Below are positions 1 to 6,854 of a stretch of DNA of 9,094 nt, piece by piece. The number at the start of each line of letters is the position of its first letter. The first letter of the stretch is position 1. The notes below the pieces were generated by a model. That model was given only the letters and a program-made list of their open reading frames with translations, searched no databases and had not been told where the DNA came from. Location of the stretch: NCBI GenBank assembly GCA_005879045.1, contig VBLV01000105.1, positions 1-9,094 of the forward strand, in the 5' to 3' direction. Both the position numbers and the translations under genes were made by a program. The DNA comes from Methanobacteriota archaeon. GTDB taxonomy: Archaea; Thermoplasmatota; Thermoplasmata; RBG-16-68-12.

Positions 1-49
1 CGCGTTTTCGCCGGGGACGTATGAATCGCGTTTTCGCCGAGGACGTATG
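1..49. repeat. Two 23-bp direct repeats with a 26-bp period at the window edge
   Basis: Bases 1-23 and 27-49 are the same 23-mer except for one position (g at 14, a at 40), separated by the three bases aat. Each copy starts cgcgttttcgccg and ends ggacgtatg. The first copy touches the window edge, so more units may lie upstream. The 26-bp period is not a multiple of three, so this is unlikely to be an in-frame protein repeat. From here to 180 I see no convincing gene; a short rightward reading frame from 47 overlaps the end of the next gene and has no recognisable content. The repeats could be operator half-sites, the end of a tandem array or the tail of an upstream gene. Confidence 0.7.
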
Positions 50-180
50 TTCGTACGTAGTCCGACGCCGACTACATTTCTCAGAATCGAAGCAGATTTC
101 CCACGAGACACGTGGACTGACGCCGTTTCAACAGAGGAATCAATCGCCGCAGTCCGTGTCCCGCGCGTAGGACCCACGGT

Positions 181-1380
181 CTATGATCCGCGCGTCGCTC
201 GTTCCCTCGCAGACGCCTTCATGGAGGGCGGGCGTAACACGTAGTAGACGGAGATGAGTGCGTAGAGGAGCAGGCCCAACCATCCGTAGCTAATGGCGAG
301 GACGGCCCCTGCGTTCAGCGTAGTGTAGGTTATCGGGATCGTGTTGACCCCGGCCAGCAACATGGAAGAGACCGCGACGAACACCACCGCGACGAGCGCC
401 GGACCCGCCAGCGCGACGAACGAGCTCGGCCCGACGTTCGTTTCGAATTTCGAAGGAATCGTGCCGACCTGCTTCGCCAATGTGTCGCGCGCCCTCGCCG
501 CGCGGTCCACCGCGGCGGCGTAGTTTCCCGTGTCGAGCAACGCGACAGCCTCAGCGGCGATCATCTCGGCCGCATGGACTTGCTGCGTCGAGGCCTTCAT
601 TCGCTCGATGTCGAGGAGCACATGTTGCAACGACTCCGCGATCCGTTCGACCAGGGCGGCTTCCAATGTGCCTTTGACCTGTTCGACGAGTCGCACTCGC
701 CCCGAGAGATCCCCTTCCTGGCCCGCGGCGGCCTCCGCGACCAACCGCCTGAGCTCCGGCAGGTCGAGTCCCACCTTTTTCGCTGCGGCCAAGAGCGGTT
801 TCATGTCGTTGACGAGGCGGAGCAACACCCCCGCGGTTTCCCTCCCCTCGGAAACGAGCACGGCGCTGCTTCGCGCACGCATTCCCGAGAGGCGCTCCGC
901 GAGCGTCCCGGCCGCCGGAGGCTCGCCCGTCGGGACTAATCTCGACAACGCAGCCGAGACGGCGGCGGCGTCCTGGGCCTGCTCAAGGTCTCGATAGGCG
1001 GCCTTGTCGAAGTCGGAGGGTTCCTCCAGGAATTCGTCGCCTGCCGGCCAGGCCGAGTCGGGGCGCCCCCCCATCCGGTAGTCGTCGGGCATCCGGTCCG
1101 ATTCGCCCCGGATCCTCCGAATCACGCGCAAGGCCCCGAGGGTTCCGGACGAGCGGGACGTCGCAGCGCCCTTGATGTATGGCGAAATCGAGGCGGTGAT
1201 GAAGATGCTCAGGAGGACCAAAACGCCCCCCACCATCGTCGTCTGGAAAACAGTCTGAGAGATCGCAGGACCATACGCCCCGAGGATCGCCCGCCGTCCC
1301 TCTTGCGCCGCGTAGTAGCACACGACGACAAAATACGTCAGGAAGGCGAGGGCCAAGTTCCGTGGACGAAGGAGGTTCAT
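181..1380 (-). CDS. Four-helix membrane protein with a large central helical domain, function unknown
   Basis: I do not recognise this 399-residue protein. Two hydrophobic segments lie near the N-terminus (about residues 8-25 and 44-67) and two near the C-terminus (about 321-345 and 356-383). Between them are roughly 250 hydrophilic residues. Residues 80-130 are charged and probably disordered. Residues 130-305 are Ala/Leu/Glu-rich and predicted helical, and the stretch 270-300 has a TPR-like feel (AEAVALLDTGNYAAAVDRA) but there is no clear tandem array. The even helix number and basic ends suggest that both termini and the central domain are cytoplasmic. The ATG at 1380 was chosen because a GGTGG-like sequence lies about 8 bases upstream and a TATA-like element about 40 bases upstream. 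It lies 90 bp downstream of the GT2 gene on the same strand but probably has its own promoter. A scaffold or sensor role is possible but unsupported. Confidence 0.75.
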   Translation of the reverse strand: MNLLRPRNLALAFLTYFVVVCYYAAQEGRRAILGAYGPAISQTVFQTTMVGGVLVLLSIFITASISPYIKGAATSRSSGTLGALRVIRRIRGESDRMPDDYRMGGRPDSAWPAGDEFLEEPSDFDKAAYRDLEQAQDAAAVSAALSRLVPTGEPPAAGTLAERLSGMRARSSAVLVSEGRETAGVLLRLVNDMKPLLAAAKKVGLDLPELRRLVAEAAAGQEGDLSGRVRLVEQVKGTLEAALVERIAESLQHVLLDIERMKASTQQVHAAEMIAAEAVALLDTGNYAAAVDRAARARDTLAKQVGTIPSKFETNVGPSSFVALAGPALVAVVFVAVSSMLLAGVNTIPITYTTLNAGAVLAISYGWLGLLLYALISVYYVLRPPSMKASARERATRGS

Positions 1381-1415
1381 GGGACCCCACCCTTAGCCGC
1401 GTCGAGGGAATTCGT

Positions 1416-1423
1416 CCTTAAAG
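1416..1423 (-). promoter_or_regulatory. TATA-like element upstream of the four-helix membrane protein
   Basis: On the minus strand this reads ctttaagg, centred about 40 bases before the ATG at 1380. With usual archaeal spacing, transcription would start near 1393 and leave a leader of about 13 nt containing gggtgggg, which could pair with the 16S rRNA 3' end. This is inferred from position and composition only. Confidence 0.35.
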
Positions 1424-1470
1424 AGCTTTCGATTACACTGTTCATCGCTTGTCATCCGCGATGGGTTCCC

Positions 1471-2370
1471 TCAGCGCTCCGTGTGCTCCGCGAAGAACCG
1501 GCCAACCGAGAACCTGGGCTCCTTGGTCCCCGGAGCGGCCCCGGAGCGGAGCCGCTTCTTGAGCAACGCAAGCGCAATCCGGAATCCCTCCCGCAAGTGG
1601 AGCTTGCACTCTCCAATGCGCCGGTCGTAGCGGATCGGAATCTCGGTAATCGGGATGCCCTTCAGCGCGCACTCGGCGAACAGATCCGCCTCGAGTTCGA
1701 ATCCGACGGCCGTCAAGCCGAGCGTCCTGAGCCGATCAGAAACGAATCCCCACATCCCACTGCAGACATCGGAGATCGGCGTTGCGAACAGGAACGAGGC
1801 GAGCCAGCTCAGCATCCGGTTGCCGATGCGATTCGCCATGGACATCGCCCCGTCATTGATGGAACCTCGAAGGCGGGATCCGATCACGACGGGAGACCCG
1901 GCCCCGAGCTTCCCGACGATGTCGGGGATGACCTCCGGCGGATAGGTGCCGTCGCTATCCAAGAGCACGACGTACTGATCGCGAATCTTCGGGACGAATT
2001 CGCGGAACGCGGATCCCTTACCGTTCCCGGACTGAACGAAGATCTCGGCCCCGAGCCGCTTTGCGACGGCGCGGGTCCGGTCCGTGGATCGTCCGTCGAG
2101 TAGGTGGACGCTGTAGGCGATCCCTTTCTCCTGGAGGGTCTGTCGCGGAATCCGCTTGAGGACCGCTGCAATACCGTCTTCCTCGTTCAGGGCCGGCAGC
2201 AGGATCGAAAGGCTCGTCAGGGCGGGGTTCGCAACTTCGCCCCAAGGAACGTGCGGGGTCGGATCGATGGGCAGGGACGAGTGTGGGAACGAGCCCAAGG
2301 GCAGCCCCACGGGAGCCGGTGGTCCCATTGCGCCTCCCGCCAATGCCCACTCTTCCAACGGTTGCCCCAT
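1471..2370 (-). CDS. Family 2 glycosyltransferase, DPM1-like (polyprenyl-phosphate sugar synthase type)
   Basis: The 299 residues contain a GT-A fold. Visible motifs are the opening strand ILLPALNEE (56-64), LDGRSTDRT (91-99), GKG (117-119), the nucleotide/metal DXD as DSDGTYPP (138-145), GSRLRG (164-169), a DVCSGMWGF acceptor-site motif (201-209), FELEADL (224-230) and a basic YDRRIGECKL tail motif (248-257). The family usually has Ser where this Cys254 lies. Such enzymes move a sugar from a nucleotide donor to dolichyl or polyprenyl phosphate on the cytoplasmic side. No C-terminal membrane helix is present, so it is of the soluble or peripheral type. The first 50 residues are a Pro/Gly-rich extension not needed by the fold. 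The ATG at 2370 is kept because GGAGG lies 11 bases upstream, although a later start is possible. The sugar and acceptor cannot be read from sequence. It fits a lipid-linked glycan locus with the GT-C and GT4 genes nearby. Confidence 0.9.
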   Translation of the reverse strand: MGQPLEEWALAGGAMGPPAPVGLPLGSFPHSSLPIDPTPHVPWGEVANPALTSLSILLPALNEEDGIAAVLKRIPRQTLQEKGIAYSVHLLDGRSTDRTRAVAKRLGAEIFVQSGNGKGSAFREFVPKIRDQYVVLLDSDGTYPPEVIPDIVGKLGAGSPVVIGSRLRGSINDGAMSMANRIGNRMLSWLASFLFATPISDVCSGMWGFVSDRLRTLGLTAVGFELEADLFAECALKGIPITEIPIRYDRRIGECKLHLREGFRIALALLKKRLRSGAAPGTKEPRFSVGRFFAEHTER

Positions 2371-2784
2371 CCGACTTTACCCCTCCGAACGTACCCTGAT
2401 TCCTTACGACCGACCCGACGTGCGTTGATGCAAGGACCGCACGCGAGGTGCCGAGGCAGACCTGGACGTCGCATGCATGCTCGCGTCGACGTCCCGGGAA
2501 CGCGGCGTCGCGATCCGCTCGGCCCCGCTCACAACCCTGTTCGTCACGGCCCTTGATCTCTTCCGGTATTCAGTTGCCGGTATGCTATCTGATTTCTGGC
2601 ACACGTTTTGCCGAGAAGATTCGCGATGCGATTTGATGATGGCGCAGGCCAAAAACGCCGTTTCTGTTCGTTCTGCTACCGGGCCTCAGACACGAAAATG
2701 AGACGCGGACCACGCGATTCGCTGGGTCGACGTTGCGCGCCACATCTCGGTGATGCGGGGCTACCTTTTTGAGGGGTTAGACCA
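2371..2784. other. Gene-free divergent intergenic region
   Basis: This roughly 410-bp stretch separates the leftward GT2 gene from the rightward roadblock gene and must hold both promoters. I see no convincing gene: short open frames here (for example 2477-2701 plus, 2404-2652 minus) lack recognisable domains, good start context and normal composition. Bases of about 2556-2700 are more AT-rich than the flanks and contain a 7-bp direct repeat, ccggtat, at 2563-2569 and 2577-2583, spaced 14 bp start to start, which could be a regulator site. A weak TATA-like taaggaat lies about 36 bases before the GT2 start. No tRNA cloverleaf was found by eye. Confidence 0.5.
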
Positions 2785-3255
2785 ATGGGTCCATCCTCCT
2801 TGGGAAGGGGAGGAATCGGTCTGGGCCGCAAATCATTATCCGCGCTGGGAAATGCCTCCCTGTCGTTCCTGTCCGCGATCGACACGGAAGGCGGTCTCGA
2901 CGCAGTCCTGTTCCTGCGAAGGACCGGATCGGTCCTGGCCTCCTGGACTCGAGATGGAATCCGGTTGGACGTCGTCAGCGTGATGGCGGCGACCATGCTG
3001 GCATCCGTGGACACGATCGTCGAGGCGCTCGGCGGTCCAAGCTCCCGGTCGATTTCCGTCACGAGCGGCGACCGCCAGATCGTCGCGACGAAACTCGGCT
3101 CGCAGGCGTTCCTTTTCGTCATCGCCCCGAGGACCGTCAGCCAACGCTACGTCCAAAAAGCGGTCCGGGAACTCGTTGTGCGTCTGACCGCGGCATCGGC
3201 AACGACTCTTCAGCGTGTCGAACCTCGGTCCTCCAAGGTTGAAGCGAGACATTGA
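2785..3255 (+). CDS. Roadblock/LC7 domain protein
   Basis: The 156-residue protein has the roadblock/LC7 order from about residue 25 to 118: an N-terminal helix (SLSFLSAIDTEGGLDAV), a strand pair VLFLRRTGSVLASW, a long central helix with VVSVMAATMLASVDTIVEAL (63-82), then strands RSISVTSGDRQIVATKL and QAFLFVIAP, and a closing helix. Archaeal and bacterial members (MglB-like) are small dimeric scaffolds that often bind Ras-like GTPases or sit in two-component and motility systems. No GTPase gene is visible in this window. The ATG at 2785 has a GAGGGG sequence 8 bases upstream (2771-2776). The first 20 residues and the last 30 fall outside the fold. It is followed 90 bp later by a regulator gene on the same strand, but that gene has its own promoter. 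The domain call is firm; the partner is unknown. Confidence 0.8.
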   Translation: MGPSSLGRGGIGLGRKSLSALGNASLSFLSAIDTEGGLDAVLFLRRTGSVLASWTRDGIRLDVVSVMAATMLASVDTIVEALGGPSSRSISVTSGDRQIVATKLGSQAFLFVIAPRTVSQRYVQKAVRELVVRLTAASATTLQRVEPRSSKVEARH

Positions 3256-3300
3256 TTCCAAGCGCGCGGCTGCGTGTCCGGAAATCTTTGTCACCACAGG

Positions 3301-3309
3301 TTTGAAATA
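3301..3309 (+). promoter_or_regulatory. TATA-like box for the winged-helix regulator
   Basis: The sequence tttgaaata is centred at 3305, which predicts a transcript start near 3331. That would give a leader of about 15 nt containing the GGAGGG ribosome binding site and would exclude the upstream ATGs at 3321 and 3325. Confidence 0.45.
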
Positions 3310-3334
3310 CGTCTGACTGAATGAATGACGGGGC

Positions 3335-3340
3335 GGAGGG
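3335..3340 (+). promoter_or_regulatory. Ribosome binding site deciding the start of the winged-helix regulator
   Basis: GGAGGG lies 5 bases before the ATG at 3346. The in-frame ATG at 3325 lies upstream of this site and has no equivalent, so 3346 is preferred. Confidence 0.55.
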
Positions 3341-3345
3341 TTTTC

Positions 3346-3909
3346 ATGGATGGGTCGAAGCGGAGGGATTACGCGTTTGCCAGCACGCTCGGGGCAATCA
3401 GCCTGCTCGTCTGGACTGCGTCACGGGCAAGCGCTCGCGGCCTGCCGTATGGTGGAAGCTCGCTCTTGATCGGCCTGGGTCTGTTGGCGGGACTCAAGCA
3501 TCCGGTCCGTCGACAGATCTACGACCATCTGCGTCTCCTCCCCGGGGACCACTTCCGATCCGTCGCGAGGTCCCTTCGCCTTGCGGTCGGTACGGCGCGG
3601 TACCACCTCAACGCCCTTGTCGAAGATGGCCTCATCTACAAACAGGAGATCAGCGGGCGGAGCCGATACTATGTGTCCGGCGGAGAGGCGGAGCTGAACC
3701 GGCTATACGCGCGTCATTGGGAGTACCGCGACGTCCGCCTTCGCGTCTTGCTCACGTTGCGGCGGATGGAGAGCGCGCAACCCGCAACGATCGCCAAAGT
3801 CCTGGGCATCAGTCGACAGCTCGCGTCGTATCACCTCCGGTGCCTCGAGAAGGCCGGGCGGGTCCGGCGTCACGGCGCTCAGTATCGTGTCGTGAGCGGC
3901 CGGCGCTGA
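3346..3909 (+). CDS. Membrane-anchored regulator with two winged helix-turn-helix domains
   Basis: With the start at 3346 the protein has 187 residues. Two hydrophobic segments (about 10-27 and 38-50) form a probable hairpin anchor. They are followed by a first ArsR/MarR-like winged helix (51-110; HPVRRQIYDHL, then recognition helix VGTARYHLNALVEDGLI and a wing ending SRYYV) and a second one (130-185; RVLLTLRR, recognition helix SRQLASYHLRCLEKAGRV and a short wing ending AQYRVV). Tandem winged helices behind membrane segments are a common archaeal arrangement, thought to link a membrane or envelope signal to DNA binding; the ligand is not known. Both domains keep the pattern of a Tyr-His-Leu recognition helix. 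It sits between a roadblock gene and a GT-C gene, so regulation of the glycan genes is a reasonable but untested idea. Confidence 0.82.
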   Translation: MDGSKRRDYAFASTLGAISLLVWTASRASARGLPYGGSSLLIGLGLLAGLKHPVRRQIYDHLRLLPGDHFRSVARSLRLAVGTARYHLNALVEDGLIYKQEISGRSRYYVSGGEAELNRLYARHWEYRDVRLRVLLTLRRMESAQPATIAKVLGISRQLASYHLRCLEKAGRVRRHGAQYRVVSGRR

Positions 3910-4014
3910 CGCGGGTTTCAATTCTGATCCAATCGCTCGCGGATTGGCTCGGCGTTCGAGGGCCCGCGCTGGCACACGAGGCGGCAATCGGTCGATGACG
4001 TTTCGCGGACCGCG

Positions 4015-5876
4015 ATGAAATCCTTTCGAAACGTGTTCGCTTGTGGGACACCGGACGCTGCCGAATCCTTAAGGCTTGGAGAGCGCTCCGTCGAGACATT
4101 GCAACCCGTTTTCCGGAGGCGCGCATTCCTCGACATCGTCTCCCTTGCCACGTGTCTCCTCGGCTTCATCGGCCTCATCTTCGTTGTCTGGAGGATGAAG
4201 ACCGGAGTCTTCGGGACGCCGAGGGCCTTGTACCTGCTCTTCATCGGAATGGCTTGCGCACCGTTCTACGTGGCGCTCGTGCGGCCTCCGAAAATCCCCT
4301 TCCTCCTCCCTCCCGTAATCGCGATTTTCCTCTTGTATCCGATCGGGGCCCCGCACGGCATCGTCTATTCGACCGATCCGATCTTCAATTTCTCGTTCAC
4401 ACAGGACCTTTTGAGAACCGGATTTTGGGACCCGGGGGGCGGTAACGCCTTCGCGAAGACGTACTCCTTCTACCCGATCGGCAACGTGTTCGTCGGATAC
4501 GTCGTCCTGAATGCTCCGCTTCCTCCGGATATCGGGTACCTCTGGATCGAGCCCGTCCTCCGACTCCTTGCGATTCCCGCCACCGTGTACTCATTTGGCC
4601 GAAGGCTCTTCGGGCCGCGGACCGCCGCGATCGGCCTCCTGCTCTACCTCGGGACCCCTTCGATCCTGTTCAACGACGCGGTGCAGCAAGGGTTCGGCAC
4701 CATCTTCTTCGCGCTCTCGCTGCTCTCACTGTTCCTGCTGGTCCAGGCCGTCCACCCCTCCGCTCAACGCCGGGCGATGCTCCTCTTTGCCGTGGTGAGC
4801 GCCGCGATCGTGATGACCCATCATCTTTCGTCGTATGTACTTGCGTTCTGGCTCACGGCCCTCGCGATCCTAATGGTGCGCCGCAGGGCCCGGAGCACGT
4901 TGCCCGTGTTGCGGTTGGCCGTATTGTTCACGTACTTCGTCGTGATCCTACTGTTCTATATCGACACGCTTACCAAGTCGATTTTCCTCATCCACCAACA
5001 AACCTTGGAGACCGCGCTGGTAAACCTCATCGCGCCGGAAATGACAGCGGGAGGGGGCTCCGGCTCGAACTTGGGTCGGACATTCACCCAAATCGAAATC
5101 GGATGGCTCATCGCCACCCTCATCGGCTTGTTCCTGCTCGCTTTCTTCACGGCCGCGCGCCACCGGGCGACCCGCCACAATCCCTTCGACCTAGCGAATG
5201 GCATCGTGGCGTCGTTCCTCGTGTTCGTCACGCTCCCGCTGATTGTCACTCCACTCAACTACGTCCCCCTTCGGATCAACGAGTATGCGGGTTTCATCGT
5301 CATGCCGTTCGCGGCTGCGACCCTCATCCGTTGGGCGCGGTCCGATTTCTGGAAATCGGCTCGGCGCGCGCCGCGGGCCTTCCGTGAGAGGCCGTGGATC
5401 CCGAGGCTGGCCGTCGTGGCGATTGCCGGGGGGCTCGTCATGGGCGGCAATCTCGCTCCGATCACCTTGCGAGCGTATTTCGAGACGTTCTCCAGCCGGG
5501 CCACCGATTCACCGCTATACCTCGGACCGGACTCGGTCCGGGTTTCGGTTTGGGCCACGGCCCACTTCGGCGACGGTCGGATGTGGGGCGATCAACTGGC
5601 CAATGATGTCTTTGCGGGCTTCGGATTCATGCCTGTCGACTTCGGGGCGACCCGCGTTTTCACCAGTGAGACGCTCAATGAGTCTGTGTGGTGCCAGGTG
5701 AAGGTCCGTGACTATGTGGCGGTGGACTACTTGATGACGATCTTGCGACCGAATTTTCGAAACCATTGTCGGCGGTGCAGGTCGGGAAGTGCGCGACGGA
5801 TCCACACTTCGCCCTGGTCTACCAAGCTGCTACGTTTTTGGTCTATCGGATGGTGTTATATCTCTCCTGTCCATGA
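4015..5876 (+). CDS. GT-C-like polytopic membrane glycosyltransferase, frameshifted near the 3' end
   Basis: This is a long membrane protein, about 620 residues after repair. About ten hydrophobic segments span residues 38 to 480, followed by a mostly soluble C-terminal part. The loop after the third helix carries STDPIFNFSFTQDLL (119-133), and MTHHLSSY (267-274) precedes another helix; an acidic loop near the first helices and such an HH motif are typical of GT-C enzymes that use lipid-linked sugars outside the membrane. The tail has WATAHFGDGRMWGDQLAND (513-531), as in extracellular domains of similar archaeal proteins. The frame breaks after codon 575 (5737-5739). One added base there gives DYLMTDLATEF and a sensible tail ending YRMVLYLSCP with a stop at 5874-5876. 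The unshifted frame instead runs Arg/Ser-rich to 6312 across the opposing gene. The start is uncertain: 4015 is the longest, but a TTG at 4099 lies 28 bp after a TATA-like ccttaagg and would remove 28 residues. Substrate unknown. Confidence 0.75.
4067..4074 (+). promoter_or_regulatory. Possible TATA-like element for a leaderless start at 4099
   Basis: The sequence ccttaagg, centred at 4071, lies 28 bp before an in-frame TTG at 4099, the same spacing as for the gene starting at 8130. The region upstream of the ATG at 4015 has neither a clear TATA element nor a ribosome binding site. The element is palindromic and short, so chance is a real alternative. Confidence 0.25.
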
Positions 5877-5884
5877 CGCACGAT

Positions 5885-6787
5885 CTAGCTCACGACGACG
5901 TCCAGGAAGCTTTCCGCGACGACCGTCGAGATCGCATCGATCAACGCGAAGCTCAGTCGGAAGTCGCCGACCTGTTCAATCGAAATCGAGAACTGCTGGC
6001 TCCACGTCTCCCCGGATCCGAGGACGATGGACTGGCTATATTCTGCGAAGGCGTCCATCCGGAGGGGAGCATTCTGAAACACCTTGTGGAATGACTCGTT
6101 CCCTGTGGCGTTCGAGGGGACGAGCCGGATCCGAACCAGGAAGGCGCCCGCGGTCGAACCGCCCAAGGCAGAGACGACGATGTCCTGCGGTTGACCTTGG
6201 ACGAAGCTCGTCGGAAGCCTCGCGGTCCCGTTGGTCCCGCCGGGAGCTGCGATGGCCAGTCCTGGCGAGAGTTCGCCCGGATAATGCACTGCCGCAAGAG
6301 AGACGAAGATGATGAGGGCCGCCGCAATCCCCGCGAACAGAACGGTGACGGCCCCCTTCTCGACCGTCGAGTAATCGGAGAAGTCAAGAAAAGCACGCCC
6401 AAAATCGGTGAACGCCGCCACGGGATTGCCGCGAAGACGTTGTAGGAGCCACGCGGACAGGGCGATCGGCAACCCAACGATCACCACGGCGAACACCGTG
6501 ATCGGGATTCCAAGAATCGAGACACCCAACGCGGACAAGGATGTGACGAAGATCGTGAGCCCGGTCGAGAACGCGAGAATCTCTGCTGCCGATAGCCGAA
6601 TCGTTCGGCCGATAATCAAGGCAAGGGTGCAATACCCCACCGCAAACAACGCGAGGAGCGCGAAGACGGCCCGATACGGGTTCGGAGGGACCACCACCAC
6701 GAGGATGGCGTGAAGCAACAGGACGGACGTCGCGAGACCGACATAGGGGAACGTCACCCTCACGCGTAGTGCAGAAATCGGAATCAT
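5885..6787 (-). CDS. DUF1616-like membrane protein with a sequon-bearing ectodomain
   Basis: Starting at the ATG at 6787 gives 300 residues. Five hydrophobic segments are seen at about 14-34, 39-60, 70-93, 95-115 and 145-168, then an ectodomain of about 130 residues. The layout matches archaeal DUF1616 proteins: helical bundle, last helix, then a beta-rich domain with the pattern of an aliphatic strand followed by LGSGETWSQQF (256-266) and GDFRLSFALID (274-284). The ectodomain has N-x-S/T sequons at N186, N226 and N230, so it may itself be glycosylated. Open frame extends to 7060, but that part is Arg/Ser/Pro-rich and overlaps the GT4 gene in another frame, so it was excluded. It lies 67 bp downstream of GT4 on the same strand and is probably cotranscribed; a weak TATA-like gaaagttactt about 43 bases upstream could give an extra promoter. 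DUF1616 has no established biochemical role. Confidence 0.75.
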   Translation of the reverse strand: MIPISALRVRVTFPYVGLATSVLLLHAILVVVVPPNPYRAVFALLALFAVGYCTLALIIGRTIRLSAAEILAFSTGLTIFVTSLSALGVSILGIPITVFAVVIVGLPIALSAWLLQRLRGNPVAAFTDFGRAFLDFSDYSTVEKGAVTVLFAGIAAALIIFVSLAAVHYPGELSPGLAIAAPGGTNGTARLPTSFVQGQPQDIVVSALGGSTAGAFLVRIRLVPSNATGNESFHKVFQNAPLRMDAFAEYSQSIVLGSGETWSQQFSISIEQVGDFRLSFALIDAISTVVAESFLDVVVS

Positions 6788-6854
6788 TAGCGTCTGGTCC
6801 CGGATGGAAAAGTCCGCAGACTCAAGTAACTTTCGCGCAACCCTGAAAGGAGAT

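Noticed and set aside
1..49. CRISPR repeat-spacer unit
   Set aside because: The gap between copies is only three bases, so there is no spacer.
47..244. Rightward open frame of 65 residues beginning inside the second direct repeat
   Set aside because: No recognisable content, overlaps the end of the membrane-protein gene, and no ribosome binding site or TATA element precedes it.
1693..1704. gagttcgaatcc, resembling a tRNA T-loop
   Set aside because: It encodes the conserved FELEAD part of the GT2 gene on the minus strand and no acceptor or anticodon stem can be formed around it.
1303..2103. Long rightward open frame of 266 residues
   Set aside because: Antisense shadow of the GT2 and membrane-protein genes; rich in Arg, Pro and Glu with no domain.
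2477..2701. 74-residue open frame in the divergent intergenic region
   Set aside because: No family features, no upstream ribosome binding site and unlike the codon pattern of neighbouring genes; a small unknown gene cannot be fully excluded.
5877..6312. Rightward extension of the GT-C-like frame past 5876
   Set aside because: The translated part is Arg/Ser/Pro-rich, lies antisense to the DUF1616-like gene, and the -1 frame gives a protein-like ending at 5876.
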